From Muscardinus avellanarius (taxonomy: Eukaryota > Chordata > Mammalia > Rodentia > Gliridae), in contig OY726569.1 of NCBI GenBank assembly GCA_963383645.1, forward strand, positions 76,540,135 to 76,604,134: a stretch of 64,000 bases of DNA, in the 5' to 3' direction. Shown here one piece after another: positions 11,517-22,114 of the stretch. The stretch's first letter is position 1, and each line of letters opens with the position of its first letter. Both the position numbers and the translations under genes were made by a program. The notes beneath the pieces were generated by a model. That model ran no database searches. It was not told where the DNA came from and saw only the letters and a list, made by a program, of their open reading frames with translations.

Positions 11517-12341
11517 AAGACATACAAATGACCAGAAGGTTTAATGTTTAGTATCACTGATAATTAGACTGATAATTAGGGGGAGACAAATTAAAAAAAC
11601 AGTGAAATATCATCTCACTTCAGTAAGAATGGGTGCTATTAAAAAGACAAAAGACAGCAAGTTCTGGCGAGGATATTGAGATAGGAAACTCATATATATT
11701 GCTGGTGGTTGTAAATTAGTAGAGCTATTATGGGAAACAATATGGAGATTTCATCAAAAAATGAAAAATAGAACTATTATGTGATCCAGCAATCCCACTA
11801 CTATGTTTGTATCAAAGGGAAATGAAATAATTATGTCTAAGACATCTGCATATCCATATTAGTATTAACATCCACATTAGCATTAACAATAGCTAAGAAA
11901 TGTAAACAATCTAAGCATCTACTAACTGGTACGTGAATGTATACACAGTGAAGTACTATTCAGTCATACAAAAGGATGAAAGCCTGTCATCTGCAACAAC
12001 ATGGATGGAACTGGAGTCATTATGTTAAGTGAAATAAGCCAAGCACAGAAAAACAAGTACTGCTTGATTCCATAGAAAATGAGAGTAGAAAAGTAGGTAC
12101 CAAACACTGGGGAGAGTAGAGGGAGGGAGGTACGGGGAAAGTGATCAATGGGTACTAAGTTCAGTTAGATAGTATGAATAAGTACTGGTATTCTACTGTA
12201 CAGTAGAATGACTATATCTAATGATAATTTACTATATATTTCAAGATAAAAACTAGATAGAATATTTTGAATGTTTTCATCATAAAGAAATGATAAATGT
12301 CTGAGGAAATCCATAGCTTGCCCTGATTTTAACATTACACA

Positions 12342-12570
12342 TTTATTTATTTATTATTTATTTTTGTGGTACTGGGCATGGAACCCAGGGGGTCTCTACC
12401 TCCGGGGTATACTCCCAGACCTATTTTTATATTTTACTTGGAAACAGGGTCTTGCTAGGTTGATGAGAGCCTCCCTTACTAAGTAGCTGAGGTTGGCTTC
12501 AAACCTGTGTGATTCTCCTATATCAGCCTCCCAAGTACTGGGATTACAAGGATGCGCTACCATACCTGGA
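12342..12570 (-). mobile_element. B1-dID SINE with target-site duplication
   Basis: Antisense copy in the 3' UTR of the 9945 L1, flanked by 'aacattacaca' at 12331-12341 and 12571-12581. Its T-rich start has become a TTTA-type repeat, the reverse of the original A tail. Linker junction reads 'cccagacctatttttat'. Confidence 0.9.
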
Positions 12571-12652
12571 AACATTACACAATTTATACAGGTATCAAAA
12601 CATCACATGATACCACATAAAAAGTATAATTCTTATGTATCAATTTAAAAAA

Positions 12653-14724
12653 GACAAGGAACCAGCAGACCTGAAAATGTAGCCCTTTATTAGCTTTTCC
12701 CTCCACTAATCCATCTTATAATTGCTTCTGAAAGAAAAACTTTTGTAAATATATTAAGCACTATGGATACTGACTTTTATGTTTGTCATGATGCAGCGTG
12801 ATAATATTACTCTTCAAGTGAGGTAAATGAATTTTAAGAGAAATATCCTTATAATATGATCTCACAATACAAACATCCTTCTGGGACCTATGGCTAATGT
12901 AGCTTTCTAAGTCTTCACTGAGAGCCCCTATTCTGAGGCTCTCTGTCTGTGCTCCTCCAGTGGGTATGGGAGCCTTAGGCGGATAGTTGAAGTAGAGAGA
13001 AGAGATCTACTATTTGCTTGTCTTTGGTGAAATTCTGAGAATGTAAAGTTGCAAAATCAACATGGGTTGGCTCTCTTTTTCTTTTTGGTTCATCTAGTGA
13101 ATAAAAAATTAAGGTAGCCTTCTCAAAGTCATTCTGACAGTTCTTCATCTATGGGTCAAGTTGTAATTGAAATGTTGACATCTGTGGAATGATAAAGGCA
13201 AAGCAGAGTCCCATGACAAAGAAGCTGGTTCCTAATGATGCCAACTTTGACTGTTTGGATTTCACGGATGCCTGGGGCAGAGGACTTTTTTAAGTCAATA
13301 GTACATGGATAACATGTGTGGAGCATGGACATTACGTGTAAGCTGTGGTGTACCTGTAAAGTATTGAGCATCCCCAGCTCTTCTTTATCTGCTTCCCAGT
13401 GACTGCAGCTAGGCTCTACCTTGGAGGCTTATAGTTCCAAGTGCACCAGCAAAAGCATGATCCTTGTCACTTCAAGATGGCAGATCTTGCCAGAACGACA
13501 CATTAGTGCCTTGCTAACTATTGGTGTACATTCCTCTTGTCACCTGGCCACATTAAAAAAAAAACAACAACTAGCGATCACTGTGTTTTGACGTATCAGA
13601 CGTGGCGTCTTCTGAATGTGACTTAGCTGCTCAGTTTCTTGTTCCTGGTGCTATTGAGACCACACGATGCTCAGTGACGTGATCTGCTCTAAATGTTCCC
13701 TGTGCCTATTCTGCCGGTTTCTGGAGTTAAAATCTTCCAGAGGGACCCCTGGCTCTTGCCCAGACTGCATCCAGACCATAGTGACTTCTGCCACAGGAAC
13801 AGAAGCTGAACCTAACTGTGGATGCAGTGGGAATGTGTTTTATGATTCCTGCTAACTCACTAACATGAGTTACAAATATGGTATGATGTTAAATATATGG
13901 TCCACGGTGGTCCCTTGTGGAAGTGTCCTCTATCTGCATTGACGAAAAGCACTCCTCTCCTTTCCTTGAGACAGAACAAGAGAGCTTTGGGTATAAAAAG
14001 AATGATGTCTGGGTCTCAAGATAAGGAAATACTTTTTTTTCCCTTTCCACAATGAGAAAAAAAAGAGTATGATTACTCTTCTCATTAAAGGACTGAAGGT
14101 AAATATTGGGTGTTCTAGTTAAATTAAGAACTTGTGTTGAAGTGATGGAATTTTAATTTCTTCCTTGAGGAGGCCAGCAGTCTATCTCATTGATAGAATG
14201 GGAGACTGAGCTCCACGCAAAACATTCAGCCCTTTCTTGGATTATTTTCTTTGATTATTACCCTACCACTCTCTCACCATTCTAATGAAGGCTAAAATAA
14301 AAGATTCTAAAGTCTCTTCATTGTTTGGAAAGAAGCATTAATTGATATTAGTTTTTAGTAAGTTAGTGACATTATTGTAATGGTTAAAAAAAACCTAAAA
14401 GAATAGTAAAGAGTATATAACTTTAATATTATAGGTTAATAGGTTAAAATATTTAATAATAAGCTAAGCAAGAACAACAAGGGAAGAAAATTGGAACAAG
14501 CTCACTGCACACAAAAGAAGGTATAAACACAGATATTTTAGTAGTTACATTATATATAAATGGGTACCTATTGTAATGAAAAGACGAACACTGATGAGTT
14601 TAAAATTTCAGGAGATGTATCCTGAAATTTTATCCTTAAAAAATAAAGAAATAAAAGTATAAAAGAAAAATGGAAAAATACATCATTAAAATAGAACAAG
14701 AAAGTAGATATAGTTTGATTTGTA
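12653..14724. other. Unassigned DNA
   Basis: No repeat or gene recognised over 2 kb. The 62-codon frame at 13667-13855 is cysteine-rich and somewhat more GC-balanced than its surroundings, but I recognise no domain and see no convincing splice pair. Otherwise AT-rich unique sequence. Confidence 0.55.
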
Positions 14725-14734
14725 TCAGTATTGG

Positions 14735-14944
14735 AGCCAGGTGTGGTGGCCCATACCTATAATCCCAGTATTTGGAAAGCCGAGACTGGAGGATTGAAGG
14801 TTCAAAGACGGCCTCCGGAATTTAGTAAAGCCCATAGCCACTTAGTGAGACCCTGTTTCAAAATAAAATATAAAATAGAGTTGAGGTATAACTCAGAGGC
14901 GGAATTCCTCTGGGTTCAATTCCCAGTATCACACACACACACAA

Positions 14945-14969
<25 letters not shown>
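14735..14969 (+). mobile_element. B1-dID SINE with (CA)n tail
   Basis: Flanked by a perfect 9-bp duplication 'cagtattgg' (14726-14734, 14970-14978). The A-rich tail has turned into an imperfect (CA)n run at 14932-14970. The ID part reads 'gaggtataactcagaggcgg' and 'gggttcaattcccagtatc'. Confidence 0.9.
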
Positions 14970-14976
<7 letters not shown>

Positions 14977-14978
14977 GG

Positions 14979-16685
14979 TCATATCATGGTTATGACTGAA
15001 TATGGCATTGGTTTTTTGCTTTATGTTGTATGTATTCACAGTCAGATTTTTAAAAATGAATTTAAATGATCAAATTATGTGATTACTGGAAAGATGCATG
15101 AGTTTTTAAAGTTTAAATTATCAAATTGTATGATTGCTGGAAAGATTTTGTCATGGTACTGATTTCTTCTTCTGTTTGACAATGATACGGACTTCATGGC
15201 ACCTGAAGAGGCCTTTCAACCATGATGCAAGCTATGCACCCTTATTTACCATAAGTGGAACAATTTTACTTTGTTCAAGCCATCGTACTTTAATAGGAAA
15301 CAACATAGTTAGCAATATAGTATCTTAATAGTGAAATGAGTGGGGAGAATGGAGTATGAGTCAAGTTTTGGGGGTAACAGGGTCTGCAGCCAAAAGCAGA
15401 GTCATTTTCTTCACCAGTGACTTAGCTTATTTCTGAGTAAAATGGGTCAATGATATTCTCTAAATAAAGCAAGATTTAATTGGATTCATTTGTAGCTGGT
15501 ATGGATTTTGGGGCCTGAATAGCACTTAGGTATTGAACTGACATTCTAAAAGGAAAAGAAAAGGATCTTTAGCAACAAAACGTTTCTAGTGTTGGAGATT
15601 AGTTAGCACAGGTATAAGACACAGTGGTAATTTGTGATTGCGTACATCTAAGTATACATTTAATAAATTAAAATAATGACTAAGTAGATTCCACTTTTCT
15701 AGAGAGCATATTCATGCAAAAAAAACTTCTTATTTCTGGAAAACTTTTATTTTACAAATATTAAGTGATAGTGTTCCCTCCTGAGCTTTTTTGTGATGAC
15801 TCTCATGCTCTTTAAGGAATATTATTCTACTGATTAGAAATAATTTATGAGTACATGCTATAAATGGATATGTAGAGAAAATTCTTCACCTATCCATTCA
15901 AAGATAATTTTTAATATTCAGGTGTATTTTATTCTTATGAATAAAATATTTATAAAGAAGTGTACTCATAGAGTTTATGATTCTTACTGTGATCTTCTGA
16001 TTGCACTATTAATAATTTTTTTCCTTGTAATAGAGACACTATTTAGATACTATGGTAACATAACTTTACAGATCTTAGAATAATATTGTTTCTAGTTCAT
16101 GTTACACATCTAATGCTGATCAACAGAAACACTTTGCTAATTCAAATCCATAGATCCACATAGATACTGTTGGAGCCTCCATCCATACTCAAGCCTTCAC
16201 AAAAAAATCACTAAAGCAGAATAAGAAAACAGGATAATTCTTGCAATGGCTCTTAAAGTCTTTGCCTTAGAGGGGAAATGTCAATTCCTTATATTTCATT
16301 GGACGAATCAAGTCATGTGGTCATGTTAACCTCAAAGAAGGTGGCCAGTTGCCAGACAGAGAAGAACTGGAATATTTGGTGATAGCACCATTGACTTCCC
16401 CAGATTGTTGCTGAAAACATGTTTTTAAACGGCTAGGATACTATTCTAATGAATGCCTACAGAGTTATACCCTTTCTCTCTTGCCAGTTATAATACTTCA
16501 TTAATAAAACTGAAATGGGTGTTTAGGTGCATTACCATCCCTTTATTTTGCTTATTCTTTTTCATTTTCAGTACTTAATCTAATCATTTTAGAGTCCAGA
16601 CAATACGGACATCTAGATACCATTTTTCTTTTTCCCCAACCCCAGGGTTATGTCCTGTAGTTGTAATATAACAGAGGTTAACTAT
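14979..16685. other. Unassigned AT-rich DNA
   Basis: No gene or repeat recognised. A short imperfect direct repeat of about 62 bp is visible near 15063-15148 ('gatcaaattatgtgattact' and 'tatcaaattgtatgattgct'). Confidence 0.55.
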
Positions 16686-17088
16686 ACATTAGTGAAATGA
16701 ACACATTGGCAAAGTGCCTTTGTCAGAGTAAATGGTAAAACTATTTTTAAGCCTTTTTTATATACTGACAAATTGCTTTCCAAAAGAATGCACATGTAAA
16801 TCAGCAATGGTTAATCTGTTTACCACCCATTGCCACTATTGGTTATTTTTCTTTGCTAAATGGAAAGGCAAAATAACTAGTATTAAAGTATTTGTAACAT
16901 TGTAATTGGCATGTCTTTGATAATCAGTAAATCTGGGTGATTTTCATAATTTGGTTTTTGTTATTGTGGTAAAAATATAACATTTACCATCTTAATCATT
17001 TGAGTGTACAGTAAAATAGTGTTAGTCATATGCACATTCAATAGATCCTTAGAAATTTTTTCTTTTGTAGAAGCATAACTTTATAACA

Positions 17089-17298
17089 AGCCGGGCATGG
17101 TGGTGTAGCTTGTAATCCCAGCATTTGGGAGGCTGAGACAGGAGGATCGTGGTTCTTAGACAGCTTCAACTACTTAGTGAGGCCCTCTGCAACTCAGTGA
17201 GGTCCTGTTTCAAATTAAAAAGTAAAAAATCGGGCTGGGAGTATAGCTTGGAGATAGAATGCCCGTGGGTTCCATACCCATTATTGAAAAACAAAACA
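17089..17298 (+). mobile_element. B1-dID SINE, older subfamily
   Basis: 'gccgggcatggtggtgtagc' head, linker 'aaaaagtaaaaaatc', then 'gggctgggagtatagcttgg'. Its A tail ('aaaaacaaaacaa') is the landing site of the next SINE, giving a head-to-tail pair. Confidence 0.9.
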
Positions 17299-17535
17299 AG
17301 CCGGGCGTGGTGGCGCACGCTTGTAATCCCCGCGCTTGGGAGGCTGAGACAGGAGGATCGCGCAGGTTCGAAGCCAGCCGCGCGCGCTGGCTTAGGAGAC
17401 CCTGTTTCCAAATAAAAATGTAAAAATAGGTCTGGGAGTGTAGCCCGGAGGTAGAAGGGCTTCCAGGAACCCCAGTACCACCAAAAAAAAAAAAAAAGAA
17501 AGAAAAAAGAAAAACAAAACAAAACAAAACAAAAC
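17299..17535 (+). mobile_element. B1-dID SINE, younger variant subfamily
   Basis: Well preserved copy with diagnostic changes: 'taatccccgcgcttggg' in the head, a clean internal B-box-like 'ggttcgaagcc', 'gaccctgtttccaaata' before the linker, 'aggtctgggagtgtagcccg' in the ID part, and 'gcttccaggaaccccagtac' replacing the usual GGTTCAATCCCCAGTACC. The tail is A-rich with (AAAAC)n. Further copies: 22385, 25294, 40729, 44044. Confidence 0.9.
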
Positions 17536-17836
17536 TCTATAACAATTGAAAATGAACTTGATTTCTATCCTTCACTACCACAGTGCCTGGCACCCACCAC
17601 TCTACTTTCTAAGAGTCTATATGCTTAAGATACATCATATAACTGAAATATGTGGTATCTGTTTCTTTGTGGTGGGCTTATTCACTTAGCATAATGTCCC
17701 CCAGGCAAACCTATATTATAGCATGTGATAGTATTTCCTTTTTTTCAAGGCTGAATACTATTCCATTGTATTTATACACTGTGTTTTATTTATCCACTCA
17801 TCAATTGACATTTAGGCTATTTCAAAACTTTAGTTA

Positions 17837-18056
17837 GCTGGGCGTGGTGGCACATGCTTGTAATTCCAGCATTCAGGAAGCTGAGACCGGAGGATCTCGG
17901 TTTGCAGACAGCCTCAGCTACTTAGTGAGGCCCTCTGGAATTTAGTGAGACCCTGTTCCAAAATAAAGAATAAAGAATAGGGCTGGGGGTGTAGCTCAGA
18001 GGTCAAATGCCCCTGGGTTCCAATCCCCAAACCCGCAAAAAACAAAACAACAACAA
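17837..18056 (+). mobile_element. B1-dID SINE with perfect 14-bp duplication
   Basis: Flanked by 'caaaactttagtta' at 17823-17836 and 18057-18070. Complete copy with 'gggctgggggtgtagctcag' and an (AAC)n-type tail. The host is the antisense L1, whose reading resumes directly after the right duplication. Confidence 0.95.
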
Positions 18057-18167
18057 CAAAACTTTAGTTATTGTGAGTAATGCTGTAGTGACCATGGGTA
18101 TTCAAATATCTCTTCAAGATCCTGTTGTCTTTCCTTTTGGATATATAAGTAGGAATCTTTGCTGTGC

Positions 18168-18598
18168 AAAGATTTTTTTTTTTTTGGTAGGGGGAGGTAG
18201 ACTGGGGGAGAAGTGACTTACAGTACTGGGGATTGAATCCAGGGCCTCACACATACTAGGCAATTGAGGATGTCCCCACACTTTTTAAAAACTATTTTGA
18301 GATAGGGAGTCACTAAAATGATGTACATTCACAAACATATCAAAGTCAATCATTAAGCCAAACATGAGAATGAGGGAGGGGGGAGGAAATGGGATAGGAA
18401 TTGGGGAAAGGCTGAATGAGGGATGTGAGCATGTATGCCTCCACCATCTTGTACCCCATTAAGATGTATGACTACAATGCACCAAAATGAAATAAAATAA
18501 AATAAAATAAAACTTGCCCAGATGGCCTTGAGGTCATCCTTGTGCCTCACACTCCTGACAGCTAGAGGTACAGGCGTTGCACCACTGCGCCTGGTCAT
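18168..18598 (-). mobile_element. B1-dID SINE split by an L1 3' end
   Basis: The antisense ID half is at 18168-18317 ('cagtactggggattgaatcc'), the B1 half at 18513-18598 ('ggccttgaggtcatccttg', 'ttgcaccactgcgcctgg'). Between them lies a sense L1 3' end. The SINE is therefore older than that insertion. Confidence 0.7.
18330..18512 (+). mobile_element. Short L1 3' end, sense
   Basis: G-rich block 'gagggaggggggaggaaatg', then 'gtatgactacaatgcacc' and a tail of (AAAAT)n. This is the reverse complement of the antisense 3' ends listed elsewhere, and the only sense copy of this type in the window. The left edge is approximate. Confidence 0.7.
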
Positions 18599-19270
18599 AT
18601 GCAGAAGTTTATAAGTTTGACATATTCTTGTCTATTTTACTTTTGTTCTCTGTGCATTTTGTGTCATATCTAAGAAGTCATTGGAATATCCAATGGCATG
18701 AAGCATTCTATATTTTTTCTATGAGTTTTATATTTAAATCTTTAACCTACTTTGAGTTACCTTTTGTATATGGCATGAAGCAAGGGTTTAGCTTTATTTA
18801 TTTATTTATTTATTTTTGCATGTAGGTATCCATTTTTCCAACACTATTCACTTTGTGTAGTTGTGACACCCTTGTTGAAGATTATTTCACCATAGACCTG
18901 AGAGTTTAATTTTGGGCTCTTTATGACATTCCACTCATGTATATATTTGTCTTTATGACACCTCTACACAGTTTTTATTACTATAGTTTTGTAATATGTC
19001 TTGAAATTAGGAGTGTGAGGTCTCTAGCTTTTTGTTTCTCAAGATAATTTTTGCTATTCTCCTTTGAAGTTTTGCTATTCTCCTTTGAAGTCCCATAACA
19101 ATTTTAGTTTCTTTTTCTCTTTCTACAAAAAAGTGCCAATAAGCTTTTGATATAAATTGCATTAAATTTATAGATTATTTTGTATAGTATGGACATCTTA
19201 GTAATATTAAGTCTTCTAATCCATGAATATAGATGTCTTTCTAATTATTTGTGTCTTCCTTAATTTCTTT

Positions 19271-19468
19271 TTATGTGGTATTAAGGATTGAACCCAGGGG
19301 CATTCTACCTCTGAGCTACACCATCAGCCCTATTTTTAATTCTTTATTTTGAAACAGGGTCTCACTAAGATAGTCTCACTAAGTAGTTGAAGCTGGCTGC
19401 AAACCTGTGATCCTTCTGTCTTAGCCTCCCAAGTACTGGGATTACAAGTGTGTGCCACTACTCCTGGC
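19271..19468 (-). mobile_element. B1-dID SINE with perfect 14-bp duplication
   Basis: Antisense copy between two copies of 'tccttaatttcttt' (19257-19270 and 19469-19482). The ID part is close to the family norm ('gaacccaggggcattctacc'). Confidence 0.95.
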
Positions 19469-19601
19469 TCCTTAATTTCTTTCAGCAATGTTTTGCAATT
19501 TTTAGTATGCAAGTATTTTGTTTTCTTTATAAGTTTAATCCTAAGTATTTTGTTGTTTTTGATGCTATTGTAATGGTGTTTTCGTTCTTTTTAAATTTTT
19601 T

Positions 19602-19802
19602 GTAGTAGTGGGAATTGATCCCAGGGATGCTCTATCACAGAGCTATATCCCTAGCCTGTTAAAAAAAAATTTTTTTTTTTTTTAAATTTGAAACAGGGGC
19701 TCACGCTTACTGAGTTTCCAAGGCTGGCTTCAAACTTGAGATCTTCCTGTTTTAGTTTCCTAAGTACTAGGATTACAGGCATGTACCACTGTGCCCAGCT
19801 TG
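19602..19802 (-). mobile_element. B1-dID SINE, antisense
   Basis: Flanked by 'aatttttt' (19594-19601 and 19803-19810). The linker has expanded to A9 then T14 (19661-19683), so the original A-rich linker looks rearranged. Moderately old. Confidence 0.85.
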
Positions 19803-19817
19803 AATTTTTTAGAATGG

Positions 19818-19823
<6 letters not shown>

Positions 19824-19848
<25 letters not shown>

Positions 19849-20076
19849 GTGGCAGTGGGGATGGAACCCAGGGGGATCTCTGAGCTACTGCCATGCAGCG
19901 AGGCATTTTTGTATTCTTTATTTTGTATTCTTTATTTTGTATTCTTTATTTTGAAACAGGGTCTCACTGAGTTGCAAAAGGCCTCACTAACTAGCTGAGG
20001 CTGTCCGTGAAGTGTGATTCTCTTGTCTCAGCCTCCTGAATGCTGGGATTACAAGTGTGCACCCCCACACCTGGCT
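19824..20076 (-). mobile_element. B1-dID SINE with triplicated linker
   Basis: Flanked by 'agaatggttattt' (19811-19823) and 'agaatgtttattt' (20077-20089). The left end is a (TTTA)n run from the tail. The linker unit 'ttgtattctttatt' occurs three times at about 19907-19955, making this copy longer than the rest. Confidence 0.9.
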
Positions 20077-20282
20077 AGAATGTTTATTTTTAGTGTATAT
20101 ACATACAACTGATTTTGGCATGTTGTTTTTTTCTGCCCTGCTACTTTGTTGTATTGATTAATTAATTATAATATTTTTTTGTGAAATCTTTAGAGTTTTC
20201 TATATCTAAGAGCATGTCATGCATGAAGAGATATAATGTTACTTATCTTTCTCCGATTCAAATTTAGTCATCCTCATTATCC

Positions 20283-20390
20283 TGTGGTTTTACATTATGA
20301 GGCTTTAGTTATCCAGGGTCAACTGTGGCTGGAAAATAGCAAATGTAAAATTCCAGATAAATAATTCATAAGCTATAAATTTCCTGTTGT
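20283..20390. mobile_element. TcMar-Tigger fragment
   Basis: 'ggctttagttatccagggtc' then 'aactgtggctggaaaatag', 'aaaattccag' and 'aataattcataagctataaa' follow the order of Tigger-type DNA transposon fossils (GTTATCCGCGGTCAACCG, AAATTCCAGAAATAA, AATTCATAAGTTTTAAA). Internal piece without clear ends. Confidence 0.6.
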
Positions 20391-20394
20391 TTTT

Positions 20395-20580
20395 TTAAAT
20401 ATATTTTTATTGATGCATTGTAGTCAGACATGTCAATGGAATACAAGATTTGTGAGAATATTCAAGCACATATCACCCAATTAGCCTTTATCCAATCCCC
20501 ATCTCATTCCCTCCCCCTCCCTTGATCCCATGCTTGATTTAGTGATTGGCTTTGATAAATTTGTTTAAGTACATCCTGTG
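20395..20580 (-). mobile_element. L1 3' end, antisense
   Basis: 'tatttttattgatgcattgt' followed by 'ccaatccccatctcattccc' and 'cccatgcttgatttagtgat'. This copy resembles the 3' UTR of the HAL1-like insertion at 50716 over most of its length. Sequence to 20760 may belong to it but is not recognised. Confidence 0.7.
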
Positions 20581-20760
20581 CTTTAAAGAGATTCCATCTT
20601 CCCCCTCCCGCCCCTCTGATAAGTCACCTTAATTACTCCTCCATAGGGCCCCTTCTTAAACTAGATTTCCTCCTATTACCAATTTCTTCTCAGTTTTTGC
20701 ATATGGGGGAAGCATCTGATTTTTTATTTTCTGTGATATTTCCCTCTGGATGCCGCATTG

Positions 20761-21836
20761 CAGGCTCCGATCCCACTCTTGAAGGCCCCGGCACCAGCCT
20801 CCCTTCACGGCAGGCTCTGAACCCAGCCTCAGAGGCCCCAGCACTGGTCTTGCCTTATGGCAGTCTCCTATCCTGGCCTCACAGGCCCTGGTACCAGCCT
20901 CACCACATGGCAGGCTCCAATTCCATTCCTTGGAGGCCCCAACACCAGCCTTGCCTCAGGGTAGGCTCTGATCCCGGTCTCGCTGGCCCCAGCACCAGCC
21001 TCACCTTACGGCTGGCTCCAAACCCAGCCTGGCAGGCCCTGGCATTGGTCTCACCTCATGGCAGGCTTTGATCCCGGCCTCACTGGCCCCAGCACCAGTC
21101 TTGCAACATGGTAGGCTCCGATGATCCTGGCCTCGGAGGCCCCAGCACCAGCCTTGCCTCATGGCAGGCTTCAATCCCAGCCTCACTGGACCCAGCACCA
21201 ACCTTGCCACATGAGAGGCTCTGATCCCAACTTTGCTGGCCCCGGCACCAGCCTCACCACAAGGCAGGCTCAGATCCTGGCCTCACTGACCCCAGAACTG
21301 ACCTCACTGCATGGCAGACTCTGATGATCCTGGCCTCAGGGGCCCAGCTTGGGAGGCGGAGACAGGAGCATGCATGGCAGGCTCTGATCCCAGCTTGCTG
21401 GCCCCTGGTACTGGCCTTGCCACATGGCAGGCTTTGATCCCGGCTTTACAGGCCCTGACCCCAGACTCACCACCCAGCAGGCTCCAATCCTGGCCTTTCT
21501 GGCCCCGGCACCTGCCTCACCGCACAGCAGGCTCTGATCTCAGCCTCAGAGGCCCCAACACCTGCTTTGCCTCACAGCAAGCTCTGATCCCAGCCTCACT
21601 GGCCCCAGCACCAGCCTTACCACATGGCAGGCTTCAATACCAGCCTCGCTGGCTCCAGTACCAGCCTCATCACAAGGAAGGCTCAGATCCTGGCCTCACT
21701 GACCCCAGAACCGGCCTCACTGCATGGCAGGCTCTGATGATCCCAGCATCAGAGGCCCCAGCACTGGCCTTGCTGCATGGCAGGCTCCGATCCTGGCCTC
21801 ACAGGTCCTGACACTGGCCTCGCCGCATGGCAGCTT
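20761..21836. repeat. 50-bp minisatellite, about 21 copies
   Basis: GC-rich tandem array. The unit begins 'caggctctgatcccagcctc' and continues '(a)ctggccccagcaccagcc' and a short 'ttgccacatgg'. Starts fall at 20761, 20811, 20861, 20911, 20961, 21011, 21061 and 21111, exactly 50 bp apart, then at slightly shifted steps because three units (near 21117, 21320 and 21734) carry an extra 'gat'. Copies differ at many sites, so the array is not freshly expanded. Since 50 is not a multiple of 3, the frame rotates every unit; the frames of 124 and 166 codons on plus and 69 on minus reflect lack of stops and are not genes. Confidence 0.95.
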
Positions 21837-21984
21837 GGTTCTCTCCTGAACACCTTACCCACATAGCATGTTTTCTAGAATTCCCAAGCATGTGCAGGAT
21901 TAGCAGTCTACCTTTGGAGATATTTCTTCAAAAATTTAAGGTGGATTGGATTGGATCTCTGCCTCTCCCAAATACTGGCCAGAA

Positions 21985-22112
21985 AACTGGGAGTGGATCC
22001 ACCATATGATCTGGCTATACAACTCCTGTTTATCTTTCCAAAGGGACTGAAATGAGAGAACTACAGTAATATATGCATACCCATGTTCATAGCAGCACAA
22101 TTCACAATAAAA
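21985..22112 (+). mobile_element. L1 ORF2 3' fragment, sense
   Basis: 'gatccaccatatgatctggc', 'tttccaaagggactgaaatg' and 'catacccatgttcatagcag' followed by 'cacaattcacaata' are the ordered ORF2 C-terminal phrases. It is short, truncated on both sides, and lies between the minisatellite and the next antisense L1M. Confidence 0.75.
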
Positions 22113-22114
22113 GT

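Larger units (their letters stand above)
9945..12652 (+). pseudogene. 5'-truncated L1 with L1MA-like 3' UTR
   Basis: Starts inside ORF2 reverse transcriptase ('gccaatatcatactgagtgg', 'caggacaaggatgccc') and runs through the ORF2 C terminus to a 3' UTR ending 'tatcaaaacatcacatgata' and 'tatcaatttaaaaaa', as in L1MA/L1MB elements. The catalytic FADD region reads FGAD with local disruption near 10140, and stops and frameshifts interrupt the rest. Two SINEs sit inside (11292 and 12342). It is non-functional and oriented opposite to most other L1s here. Confidence 0.85.
16690..20262 (-). pseudogene. Antisense L1 ORF2 fossil with nested insertions
   Basis: Left to right this is the reverse of L1 from its 3' part toward the 5' part of ORF2. 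Landmarks: 'tgctttccaaaagaatgc' (16770s), 'acatttaccatcttaatcat' (16980s), 'cattcacttag...cataatgtcc' (17680s), 'gtgtcatatctaagaagtca' (18660s), 'tcattgg...aattttggg' (18900s), 'aagtattttgttgtttttg' (19540s). L1 reading resumes after each of the seven nested SINEs, so they entered one continuous fossil (or two closely abutting ones). No frame is intact. Confidence 0.8.

Noticed and set aside
13667..13855. Cysteine-rich 62-codon frame as an exon
   Set aside because: No domain recognised, no convincing splice pair, and length within chance expectation.
20697..21811. Frames of 124 and 166 codons as a repetitive protein gene
   Set aside because: They lie in a 50-bp minisatellite whose frame rotates each unit. 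No start context, splice sites or conserved peptide unit support coding.
20761..21836. CRISPR-like array
   Set aside because: The units are contiguous diverged tandem copies with no constant repeat and variable spacers, and the DNA is mammalian.
20761..21836. L1 5' UTR monomers as the origin of the minisatellite
   Set aside because: The four-unit block of about 203 bp is close to murine monomer length, but the unit has no resemblance to the L1 5' UTR seen at 52701-53503.
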